Assembly: GCA_900763675.1 (NCBI GenBank) | Contig: CAAFLE010000008.1 | Location: 1 to 15,697, forward strand | DNA: 15,697 bases | Direction of reading: 5' to 3' | Source: an uncultured Oscillospiraceae bacterium | GTDB taxonomy: Bacteria > Bacillota > Clostridia > Oscillospirales > Oscillospiraceae | Part shown: in pieces, positions 6,060-13,409 of the stretch | How positions within the stretch are numbered: position 1 is the stretch's first letter | How the letters are laid out: every line of letters begins with the position of its first letter | Notes under the pieces: generated by a model | What the model saw: the letters and a program-made list of their open reading frames with translations, nothing else | The model's database searches: none | What the model was told of the DNA's origin: nothing | Position numbers and translations under genes: made by a program

Positions 6060-9000
6060 TCATTTCTCGCTCAGCTCGAGATCCGCCTCGTCCACGTGGT
6101 ACAGCTCTTTTTTGGAGAGCGCGTCATACATGACCGGGACGACGTAGAGCGTCATGAGCGTGGCGTACACCAGTCCGCCGATGCACGTGACGGCGAGCGG
6201 CTGGATCAGCGACGTCGCCTCGCTCTGCCCGAGCGCCATGACGACAAGACCGAGGATGGTCGTGATGCTCGTCATCAGAATCGGGCGCAGACGGGTCACG
6301 GCGGCGTCCGCGATCGCCTCGCGGCGCTCCATGCCGCCGATGCGCAGCTGGTTGATGTAGTCCACCAGCACGATGCCGTTATTGACGATGATGCCGACGA
6401 GCATGATCATGCCGAGCATCGACAAAAGGTTGATGTCCAGCCCCGCGATGAGCAGCGCGAGGAAGCCGCCGGTGAACGCGAGCGGGATCGTGAACATGAC
6501 GATAAACGGCGATTTAAGATCCTGGAACTGCGCGACCATCACGAGATACACGAGCAGAATGCCGACCGCAAGCATGAGAATGAGCTGCTTGAGAGATTCT
6601 ATGATGGACTCGCGCTCGCCGGTGAAGCCTACGCTCGTTCCGTCCGCGGGAGTGTACCCGGCGAGCGCCGCCTCGGCGGCGTCGGTCACGAGCGTGACGT
6701 TGTAGCCGTCGGCAATGTCGGCGGTCACGTCGATGTACCGGCGCTGGTTGAGCCGGTGGATGCTCGAAAGACTTTCGGTCTCCTCGACGGCAGCAATGTC
6801 CTTGAGAGCAACGGAATGCACCGTGCCGTCCTTCGCCGTCACGTCGAATGTGAGCGAGCGGACGTATTCCGGCGTGATGACGTCCTTTCCGGCGGTCTGC
6901 ACGCTCACGGCGTAGGTATCGCCGCCGTCCGAAAGCTCGATGAGATCGGCGGAGCCGGTGAGAGCCTTCGCCACGTGCATATACACCTGCGCCACGGTGA
7001 GCTGCTCCTTTGCCGCCTTTGTCTTATCCACGGTGAAGTGCAGCTCGGCGGTCGGCTCCTCTTCCCCGGCGGATACGTTTGCCGTACCCTCCACGCTGCG
7101 CAGCACCTCCGCCACGGCGTCGGCGGTCTCGCGCAGATCGTCGAGATTGTTGGAGTATACGCGCACCGTGATGCCGCTGCTCGTGAGCATCTGCGTCATG
7201 GACGACATGAGCGAGTTGGCGTCCGCATTTACGTCGGCGTCCATGTCGGCGCATTTCTCGTTGATCTCGGCGGCGACGCGGCTCGCCTTGTAGCCCGATT
7301 CGAGCAGAACGTAGAACGATACGTCGCCCTCGGTCGTCATCATCGAAAGACTGGACCCGGCGCTGTCGCCGATGGCGCCGCCGACGGTCTCTACGCCCGG
7401 AATTTCGAGCATCCGCGCCGCTGCCTCGTCCGCGGCGGCGGTCGTCTCGGCAAAGGAGCTTCCCTCCGGCATCGTGAGCGTGACCATCATCTGCTCCATT
7501 TCCATATCGGGGAGGAACGTGAAGCCCTTGGTGAGAACCGCCGCGCCGCTCGCGGCGAGCAGCGCCACGGCGGTGAGGAGCGTGACCGCCTTGTGGTTCA
7601 CCGCCCAAAGGACGGACCTTTTATACCTCGGCATGAAGCGCGTGAACGCCGTCTCGCTCTGGGGCTTGGCGTGCGCGAGCAGCTTGCCCGCAAGTGCCGG
7701 GACAAGCGTGAGCGCCACGACGAGACTGGCGATGAGCGCGAAGCTGAGCGTCAGCACCATGTCGGTGAAAAGCTCCTTCGTCAGCCCGTCCACAAACGCA
7801 ATGGGGATAAAGACGCAGATCGTCGTGAGCGTGGACGCCGCGACCGCGCCGCCGACCTGCCGCGCCCCGGACACGGCGGACTTGACCGTCGATTCGCCGA
7901 GCGCCCGCAGCCGGTACGTATTCTCGATGACGACGACGGAGTTGTCCACGAGCATACCGACCGATATGGACAGACCGGAGAGCGACATGATGTTGATCGA
8001 AACTCCGGAAAAGTACATGAGCGAGAGCGCGAAGAGCAGGCTGATCGGGATCGAACAGAGCGTGATGACCGTCGGACGCCAGTCGCGCAGGAAGAGGAAC
8101 AGAACAAGCACCGAGAAGAGCGCACCCCAGAGAAGACTCGATACGATGGAGTCGCGCAGAAGATAGATGTAATCGCCCTGATCCATGAGCGGCGTGAACG
8201 TCAGCCCCGGATAGGCGGCGGAAAGCTCGTCAAAGGAGCCGCGGATGTTGTCGGATACCCGCGCCGTGGCGTAGTTCGACTGCTTGGAGAACATGAGGAT
8301 GAGACCGTTGTTGCCGTTGAGCGAGGCATAGATCTCCCCGGCGTTATCGGCACGGACGACGTCCGCCACGTCGCATACGCGGATGGGGTTCAGCCCCTCG
8401 ATGCCCATGTCGAACAGGACGAGCTTTTCCAGCGCCTCCCCGTCGGCAATACCGTCGCCGACGGTCACGATGATGCCGTTCCCCTTTTCATCGTACACAT
8501 ACCCCGCGGGCATATCCATGTTCTGCGCGGCGATGAGGCTGCTCACCGTTTCGAGCGTGACGACGTTGTGGAGATCGGCGGCGTCCAGCGCGGAGGCAAG
8601 CTGCTCCTCGAGCGTTTTCACGGCGGCGTCGAGCTGCGTCTGGGCGCTCGTGAGCGCCGTCTGCGCCGCGGCGAGCTGACCGCCGGCGATGGAGATCTGC
8701 GTCACGCCGCCCATCAGCTCCTTCGGCAGCTCTTTGAGCTGCTTCTGCATCTCCTCGATGGACTCCATCTGCTTTTTGCCGTCGGCTTCCAGCTGGGCGT
8801 AGCTCTCCTCCGCAGCGGCGATCTGTGTGCGCAGCTGCTCGACCTGCACGCGGGCGGTATCCACGGCGACCTGCTGCGCTGCGCGGGACGTGCGCTGCGC
8901 GGAGAGATTCACTTCGTTCAGATTGTTCATCGTGCGGACGCTGCCGAGATCGGTGCAGCCCTTGGCGTTGAGCGCGGCGACCGTGTCCGCGTCCAGCCCC

Positions 9001-9992
9001 GCCTCTTCGAGCGTCGTTTCGGCGGGCATATCGTCGTAGGGCGAGCCGAGCGCCCGGGCGTACAGCGCCTGATCGGTCTCGAGCGCGGCAATCTTCGCGT
9101 CCGTTTCGGCGAGCTGCGCCTCGGCGGCGGCGAGATCGTCCTCCGCCTGCGCGAGCTGCGCGTTGAGCGCGTCGATGGCGGCGCGTGCCGCGGCGAGCTT
9201 CGCCGCCGTTTCCCCGGCGGCGGTGATCGTGTCGGAGAGATCCGCTTCCCCGGCTTGGATCGAATCGGAAATGCTGTCGGAGGCGCTGAGCAGCTGGTTC
9301 GTTCCGGCGTTTACCTGGGCGCGGTTTTCGTCGATCTCCTTCTGCGCGTCCTCAAGCTGCCGGCGGGCTTCCTCCATGGCGTCGTTGATCGCGCCGGCGA
9401 TCTTCTCGTTCATTTTGTCGAGCTTCTTCTCGTTGACCTCGATGGTCATCGTCCGCTCGATCATGCCGCCGGTCGTGATGCTCGCCACGCCCGTTGTACC
9501 CTCCAGCGAGGGGATGACGGTATCCTTGGCGAAGCGACTCAGCTCATACCGGTCCATGTCCGAGGAATCGACCGCTGCGACCATCACGGGAATCATATTC
9601 GGATTGACGCGGATGATGTTCGGCGTGCCGATGGAATCCTTCCAACTGCCGGTGAGCAGCTGCGTTTTTTGCAGGATGTCCACGACGGCGCTGTCCATGT
9701 TCGTGTCCTGCTCAAACTCCAGCAGGAGCATGGAGTAGTTTTCCGACGAGGTGGACGACACGGTTTTGATGTCGTTGAGCGTCGCCATGCTCTGCTCCAA
9801 AGGCTTCGTTACGACCGCCTCGACCTCCTCGGGCGCCGCGCCCGGATAGGTCGTCACGATCACAGCATAGGGATAGTCCATGTTCGGCATGAGGTCGGGG
9901 GTCATCCGCGTGTACGACATTACGCCGAACACCAGAATGGCGATCACCGCGACGAACACGGTAAACGGTTTTTTTACGCTGAACGAGGTCAT
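6060..9992 (-). CDS. RND-family efflux permease with large coiled-coil insertion
   Basis: A 1310-residue AcrB/HAE1-type resistance-nodulation-division permease, probably a proton-driven exporter of amphiphiles or drugs; the substrate is unknown. Seen: N-terminal FSVKKPF then a membrane helix (about 10-29), porter motifs such as PGAAPEEVEAVVTKPLEQ (50-67), two membrane bundles, and the repeated C-terminal half ending with IIVNNGIVLVDY (1201-1212). AcrB has about 1049 residues; the excess is an Ala/Glu/Gln-rich coiled-coil hairpin at about residues 196-480 inside the first porter region. The AcrB proton-relay Asp pair is D683-N684 here, and the relay Lys is replaced by Asn. ATG 9992 is chosen by homology (MTSFSVKKP) and AAAGGCAGG upstream; 10019, 10022 or 10040 are alternatives but sit in or before the likely promoter. 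No adaptor gene is adjacent. Confidence 0.92.
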   Translation of the reverse strand: MTSFSVKKPFTVFVAVIAILVFGVMSYTRMTPDLMPNMDYPYAVIVTTYPGAAPEEVEAVVTKPLEQSMATLNDIKTVSSTSSENYSMLLLEFEQDTNMDSAVVDILQKTQLLTGSWKDSIGTPNIIRVNPNMIPVMVAAVDSSDMDRYELSRFAKDTVIPSLEGTTGVASITTGGMIERTMTIEVNEKKLDKMNEKIAGAINDAMEEARRQLEDAQKEIDENRAQVNAGTNQLLSASDSISDSIQAGEADLSDTITAAGETAAKLAAARAAIDALNAQLAQAEDDLAAAEAQLAETDAKIAALETDQALYARALGSPYDDMPAETTLEEAGLDADTVAALNAKGCTDLGSVRTMNNLNEVNLSAQRTSRAAQQVAVDTARVQVEQLRTQIAAAEESYAQLEADGKKQMESIEEMQKQLKELPKELMGGVTQISIAGGQLAAAQTALTSAQTQLDAAVKTLEEQLASALDAADLHNVVTLETVSSLIAAQNMDMPAGYVYDEKGNGIIVTVGDGIADGEALEKLVLFDMGIEGLNPIRVCDVADVVRADNAGEIYASLNGNNGLILMFSKQSNYATARVSDNIRGSFDELSAAYPGLTFTPLMDQGDYIYLLRDSIVSSLLWGALFSVLVLFLFLRDWRPTVITLCSIPISLLFALSLMYFSGVSINIMSLSGLSISVGMLVDNSVVVIENTYRLRALGESTVKSAVSGARQVGGAVAASTLTTICVFIPIAFVDGLTKELFTDMVLTLSFALIASLVVALTLVPALAGKLLAHAKPQSETAFTRFMPRYKRSVLWAVNHKAVTLLTAVALLAASGAAVLTKGFTFLPDMEMEQMMVTLTMPEGSSFAETTAAADEAAARMLEIPGVETVGGAIGDSAGSSLSMMTTEGDVSFYVLLESGYKASRVAAEINEKCADMDADVNADANSLMSSMTQMLTSSGITVRVYSNNLDDLRETADAVAEVLRSVEGTANVSAGEEEPTAELHFTVDKTKAAKEQLTVAQVYMHVAKALTGSADLIELSDGGDTYAVSVQTAGKDVITPEYVRSLTFDVTAKDGTVHSVALKDIAAVEETESLSSIHRLNQRRYIDVTADIADGYNVTLVTDAAEAALAGYTPADGTSVGFTGERESIIESLKQLILMLAVGILLVYLVMVAQFQDLKSPFIVMFTIPLAFTGGFLALLIAGLDINLLSMLGMIMLVGIIVNNGIVLVDYINQLRIGGMERREAIADAAVTRLRPILMTSITTILGLVVMALGQSEATSLIQPLAVTCIGGLVYATLMTLYVVPVMYDALSKKELYHVDEADLELSEK

Positions 9993-10030
9993 GGAGCGGA
10001 TACCTGCCTTTGGAAACATCATTTCCTTAT

Positions 10031-10039
10031 ATAGTATCA
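10031..10039 (-). promoter_or_regulatory. Candidate extended -10 promoter of the RND gene
   Basis: On the minus strand the sequence TGATACTAT (10031-10039) fits an extended -10 (TGn plus TACTAT, 4/6). There is no good -35 box. Initiation near 10024 would leave almost no leader before ATG 10019/10022, which favours translation from 9992. Confidence 0.4.
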
Positions 10040-10096
10040 CTCGATTCCGATGAAAACGTGAATTTTCATTGAATTTTTACGAAGGTCTTAGAGTTG

Positions 10097-10134
10097 AAAA
10101 TGTCTCCCCCTGCAAGCAGGAGGAGACATTTTTT
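10097..10134 (-). terminator. Bidirectional intrinsic terminator after the TRAP permease gene
   Basis: Stem AAAATGTCTCC (10097-10107) with GGAGACATTTT (10122-10132), continued after one mismatch by CCTGC (10109-10113) with GCAGG (10116-10120). T runs lie on both sides (TTTT on the minus strand, TTTTTT on the plus strand). It begins a few bases beyond the permease stop and separates the TRAP operon from the RND gene. Confidence 0.9.
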
Positions 10135-10136
10135 GC

Positions 10137-12062
10137 TTACGCTGTTTTCGGCGTTTTTTTATCCCGGAGGACCTGAAGCGCAATGATACTGCCGACAAGG
10201 ACGATGCCGATGACGTCCGTTACCAGACCGGGATACACAAGGCACAGACCACCCACGGCAGAGAGGATACGCAGATACCAGGGAAGGCTTCCACGATAGT
10301 ACCCCTCAAGCGCCATGCCGATGCCAAACATCCCGATAAGAGAGGTGATTGCGATAACGAGAATCTCGGCGACGGACGTATCAACGAGCACCATCGCGGG
10401 ATTATAGGCGAGGATATACGGGATGATGAACGCCGCGATGGCGAGCTTTGTCGCGTTGAGCGCGGTTTTCATCGGGTTTGCCCCGGCGATAGCGGCTCCG
10501 GCGTAGGCTGCGAGGGCGACCGGCGGCGTCAAGTCAGCAACGATACCGAAGTAGAACACAAAGAAGTGTGCCGCAATCGTAGGAATTCCCATTTTTACGA
10601 GAATGGGTGCGCAGGTCGTCGCCATGATGCAGTAGTTGGCGGTCGTCGGAACGCCCATGCCGAGCACGATGCAGCAGAGCATGGTCAGCGCAAGAGCCAG
10701 AAGCTTTGCATCGCCGGAGATACGGACGATGGCGTTGATGAGGTCATTGGCAAGCCCGGTCATCGTAAGACAGCCGGCGACGACGCCCGCAATGCCGCAC
10801 GCTACGCCTACGGAGATACAGCCCTGCGTACCGCCGGCAAGAGCTTCAAAGAATTTCTTCGGAGTCATGCGTGTTTCTTTGGAAAACATGCTTACGACGA
10901 TCGCGGCGACGGTTGCTACCGCAGCGGCAAAGGCCATTGTCCGGCTGCCGGACGAGACGAGATACACAAGGATCACGAGCGGCAGCAGCAGGTAGATTTT
11001 CTTCAGCAGCGGCCGCAGCGGCGGCAACTCATTGCGGGGCACGCCCCGAAGCCCGGTTTTCTTCGCTTCCAGATGCACACAGATGAAAATGCCCGTAAAA
11101 TACAGCACCGCCGGGAGGATCGCCCGGACGACGATGTTCGAGTACGGGAGACTTACATAGTCCACCATCAGGAACGCCGCTGCACCCATGATCGGCGGCA
11201 TGATCTGCCCGCCGGTAGAGGCTGCGGCCTCCACCGCACCGGCAAACTCAGGCTTATAGCCCATTTTCTTCATCATGGGAATCGTGACGGAGCCCGAACC
11301 AACGGTGTTGGCGACGGACGAACCGGATACCATGCCCTCAAGAGCGCTGGCAATGACGGCGGCCTTCGCCGGACCGCCGGACGCCCAGCCGGTGAGTGAG
11401 TTTGCGAACTGTATGAACAGGTCGGCAATGCCGGTACGCTCAAGAAACGCGCCGAAGATGATGAACACCGCGATGTACTTGGAGCAGACGTTGATTGGCG
11501 TGGAGAGGATGCCCGTCTTTTTATAAAAGAGCGAGCAGACGAGCGATTTAAACGCTCCTGCGCCGAGTCCACGCTTGACGCCGTAGTAGTAGAGTGCGTA
11601 CGCAATGAAGATGCCTGCTACGATCATGATGGGCACACCGGTGCTCCTGCGGCAGAGCTCAAAGAGCGTAAGAATGCCGATCACGCCGAGCACGACCTCA
11701 TACGTCTTGAGCGCCGGGAGCTGCTGCACGATGGTGTTGGCGTTGAAGCAGAAATAGAAAAACGATACCGCGCCGAGCGCCATAAGCACCCAGTCGTACC
11801 AGGGGACATAGTTCACGCGGTATTCATGCTTGTGGCTCGGGAAAATGAGGAATCCGGCGATGAGCAGCCCGCCGACGAACGACGTGAGCCGCACCTCGTC
11901 GAGCATTGTGCCAAACAGCGTGACATATACCTCGAAGAGCGCGAACGCCGCGAGATAGACCTGCACGGCGAGCTTCGGCTTCCCCTCCCAGGCGCGGGTA
12001 TTCGATTCGCGGTCATACTTGCGCATGACCTCGTTGAGATTTTTTGTCGCGTCGTGAGACAT
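10137..12062 (-). CDS. TRAP transporter fused permease (TAXI-associated, DctQM fusion type)
   Basis: A 641-residue, highly hydrophobic permease of the tripartite ATP-independent periplasmic family. It uses an ion gradient to move a substrate handed over by the TAXI receptor encoded just upstream. A short charged N-terminus (residues 1-28) precedes about four membrane helices standing for the small DctQ-like subunit. The large DctM-like part follows from about residue 190, with family motifs GSGSVTIPMMKKMGY, GGQIMPPIMGAAAFLM and, near the C-terminus, GMGVPTTANYC and ADLTPPVALAAYAGAAIAG. Length is typical for this fused class. GGGAGG (12070-12075) sits seven bases before ATG 12062. It is the second gene of the operon, 82 bases after the receptor with a hairpin between. 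It uses A/T-ending Leu and Ser codons more than neighbouring genes. Substrate unknown; organic acids or amino acids are common for the class. Confidence 0.93.
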   Translation of the reverse strand: MSHDATKNLNEVMRKYDRESNTRAWEGKPKLAVQVYLAAFALFEVYVTLFGTMLDEVRLTSFVGGLLIAGFLIFPSHKHEYRVNYVPWYDWVLMALGAVSFFYFCFNANTIVQQLPALKTYEVVLGVIGILTLFELCRRSTGVPIMIVAGIFIAYALYYYGVKRGLGAGAFKSLVCSLFYKKTGILSTPINVCSKYIAVFIIFGAFLERTGIADLFIQFANSLTGWASGGPAKAAVIASALEGMVSGSSVANTVGSGSVTIPMMKKMGYKPEFAGAVEAAASTGGQIMPPIMGAAAFLMVDYVSLPYSNIVVRAILPAVLYFTGIFICVHLEAKKTGLRGVPRNELPPLRPLLKKIYLLLPLVILVYLVSSGSRTMAFAAAVATVAAIVVSMFSKETRMTPKKFFEALAGGTQGCISVGVACGIAGVVAGCLTMTGLANDLINAIVRISGDAKLLALALTMLCCIVLGMGVPTTANYCIMATTCAPILVKMGIPTIAAHFFVFYFGIVADLTPPVALAAYAGAAIAGANPMKTALNATKLAIAAFIIPYILAYNPAMVLVDTSVAEILVIAITSLIGMFGIGMALEGYYRGSLPWYLRILSAVGGLCLVYPGLVTDVIGIVLVGSIIALQVLRDKKTPKTA

Positions 12063-12090
12063 GAGGCTACCTCCCGTTAAAATTCAATGT

Positions 12091-12118
12091 GCGGCAGCGG
12101 TGAAAACACCGCTGCCGC
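12091..12118 (-). other. Intercistronic hairpin between TAXI receptor and permease
   Basis: A perfect 12-bp stem, GCGGCAGCGGTG (12091-12102) with CACCGCTGCCGC (12107-12118), loop AAAA in plus orientation, without a U tract on the minus strand. It starts 26 bases after the receptor stop. Such hairpins often protect the upstream message from 3' decay, giving more binding protein than permease. Confidence 0.6.
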
Positions 12119-12144
12119 CGGAATGATGCGAAGAGCCGGGAGGA

Positions 12145-13137
12145 TCAGTCGGCAGTCTCCACGGTGATGCCATTTTCGGCGAAGTACTTCGCGGCGCCCG
12201 CGGCGAACGGAACGGCGATGCCTTCGGTGGCGAAGGTCAGATCAATGCTGTTGCCTTTCTCGTGCAGGGCGGCGATGTCGTCCTTGCTCTCCAGGATGGT
12301 CTTTACGATGGTGTAAGCGGTGTCGTCATCGATATCGGCGCGGCAGACAAGCGTCGCCTTCACGGTGATGGTGGCGCAGTCCTCGTCAAATCCGGCGTAG
12401 GTACCGGCGGGCAGGACGAGCTTGGCGTACCACGGGCAGTCGGCAAGCAGCTTTTCCATGTGTTCATCGTCAAAGCCGATCATGTACACGGCCTTGGAGG
12501 CGGCGAGCTCGGTAACGGCCGGGGTCGGAGCGCCGGCGCAGAGGAACGCCGCGTCGATCTTGCCGTCCTTGAGGCTCTCGGTGCTGTCGCCGAAGGACTG
12601 GTACACGGGGGAAACATCGTCCATCGTCATGCCGTAAGCGGAGAACACGTCGAGCGCGTTGAAGTAGGTGCCGCTGCCGACGTCGCCGACGCACACGCGC
12701 TTGCCGCGCAGGTCTTCCACGGTCTTGAGCGAGGGGTCGGTCGTGACGATCTGCACCGTTTCGGGATACAGAGCGCAGAGAACGCGGAAGCCGTCGATCT
12801 TGCCGGAGTCGGCAAAGGAGTTCGTGCCGTTGTAGGCGTAGGTCATAACGTCGGACTGGACGGTCGCAAGATCGTACATACCGTCCTGCATACTCACAAG
12901 GTTATCCTTGGAGCCGCCGGTCGCAACAACCGTGAGCTTGATGTCGGTCTTCTGTCCGATCACGGTGCCGAGGATGCCGGTGTAGCCGTAATAGGTGCCG
13001 CTCTCGCCACCGGTGCCGACGTTCAGCGAAACGCTGCTTGCCGCCGGAGTGGCGGAATCTCCCGAGCTGCTGCCGCAGGCGCACAGAGCAAACACCATGC
13101 ACAGCGCCAGAATCAGTGCCAAAATCTTTTTCATCAT
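12145..13137 (-). CDS. TAXI-family TRAP transporter substrate-binding lipoprotein
   Basis: A 330-residue extracytoplasmic receptor. The N-terminus is a lipoprotein signal: KK at 3-4, a hydrophobic core, then lipobox L18-C19-A20-C21; C21 would be lipidated and anchor it to the outer face of the membrane. A Ser/Gly/Ala linker follows (to about 36), then the TAXI domain with LNVGTGGESGTYYGYTGIL (38-56), DLATVQSDV, and GKRVCVGDVGSGTYFNALDV. It captures substrate for the fused permease downstream. Substrate is unknown; characterised members bind glutamate or oxoglutarate-like acids. ATG 13137 and ATG 13134 are adjacent; AAGGAGG (13142-13148) is four or seven bases away, so 13134 may be the real start. 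The gene follows a strong promoter overlapped by an 18-bp palindrome. Confidence 0.94.
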   Translation of the reverse strand: MMKKILALILALCMVFALCACGSSSGDSATPAASSVSLNVGTGGESGTYYGYTGILGTVIGQKTDIKLTVVATGGSKDNLVSMQDGMYDLATVQSDVMTYAYNGTNSFADSGKIDGFRVLCALYPETVQIVTTDPSLKTVEDLRGKRVCVGDVGSGTYFNALDVFSAYGMTMDDVSPVYQSFGDSTESLKDGKIDAAFLCAGAPTPAVTELAASKAVYMIGFDDEHMEKLLADCPWYAKLVLPAGTYAGFDEDCATITVKATLVCRADIDDDTAYTIVKTILESKDDIAALHEKGNSIDLTFATEGIAVPFAAGAAKYFAENGITVETAD

Positions 13138-13152
13138 TTTTCCTCCTTACAA

Positions 13153-13184
13153 GTCCGCAAACGGCAAATTTGCAAGTTGCAGAC
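13153..13184 (-). promoter_or_regulatory. Hairpin in the 5' leader of the TRAP-TAXI operon
   Basis: GTCCGCAA (13153-13160) pairs with TTGCAGAC (13177-13184) with one G-T wobble, enclosing the perfect palindrome GCAAATTTGC (13164-13173). In the mRNA it would stand just upstream of the ribosome site (13142-13148) and could affect translation start or mRNA stability. Confidence 0.35.
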
Positions 13185-13189
13185 TTTAA

Positions 13190-13207
13190 AATTCGTATAA
13201 ACGAATT
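13190..13207. promoter_or_regulatory. 18-bp operator-like palindrome at the TRAP-TAXI promoter
   Basis: AATTCGT (13190-13196), ATAA, ACGAATT (13201-13207): perfect 7-bp arms. It overlaps the -10 box and the expected transcription start. The centre GTATAAAC fits the GTnTAnAC pattern described for HutC-type GntR regulators; assigning such a regulator is inference, as no regulator gene is in the window. Confidence 0.5.
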
Positions 13208-13233
13208 ATAACCGCTCAAAAGGTCGATTGCAA
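13205..13233 (-). promoter_or_regulatory. Sigma-A type promoter of the TRAP-TAXI operon
   Basis: Read on the minus strand: -35 TTGCAA (13228-13233, 4/6), 17-base spacer, -10 TATAAT (13205-13210, perfect). Transcription would start near 13198, giving a leader of about 60 bases. The surrounding DNA is AT-rich compared with the genes. Confidence 0.85.
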
Positions 13234-13313
13234 GCGTAAATTTGCATTTTCACAAAAAAGATTATGCAAAAAATTTAACAGGGTAAATCCAGAAACTGTG
13301 CAGAATAGCAAAA

Positions 13314-13343
13314 CGCCCCCGCACGGAGATCCCGGCGGGGGCG
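13314..13343 (-). terminator. Intrinsic terminator downstream of the lipid kinase gene
   Basis: Stem CGCCCCCGC (13314-13322) with GCGGGGGCG (13335-13343) plus an inner CGG/CCG, followed on the minus strand by TTTTGC. It is the second of two hairpins after the kinase gene. Confidence 0.75.
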
Positions 13344-13366
13344 CGGCATGGCAATATATATGGTAG

Positions 13367-13391
13367 AGCGCCGCCGAAAACCGGCGGCGCT
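13367..13391 (-). terminator. First hairpin after the lipid kinase gene
   Basis: A 10-bp stem, AGCGCCGCCG (13367-13376) with CGGCGGCGCT (13382-13391), loop AAAAC, 18 bases beyond the kinase stop. No U tract follows directly on the minus strand; it probably works together with the next hairpin. Confidence 0.5.
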
Positions 13392-13409
13392 TCCCTATAT
13401 CTTGTTGTT

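Noticed and set aside
6021..6060. Plus-strand terminator reading of the 14-bp hairpin with T run
   Set aside because: It has a proper T run only on the plus side, but no plus-strand gene ends there; the T run is the end of the RND coding region, so it is listed as a minus-strand barrier instead.
1152..6133. Three further long plus-strand frames (1152-3554, 3554-4813, 4826-6133)
   Set aside because: Each lies in the mirrored register of the minus-strand nucleotidyltransferase, ATPase, glyA and galE genes, whose motifs are complete. The first starts inside the feo terminator.
6006..10034. Open frame of about 1340 codons on the plus strand opposite the RND gene
   Set aside because: Its codons are the exact reverse complement register of the RND codons, so it exists because the sense gene avoids TTA, CTA and TCA. 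Its protein is rich in Arg, His, Asp and Val with no recognisable domain, and it has no ribosome site.
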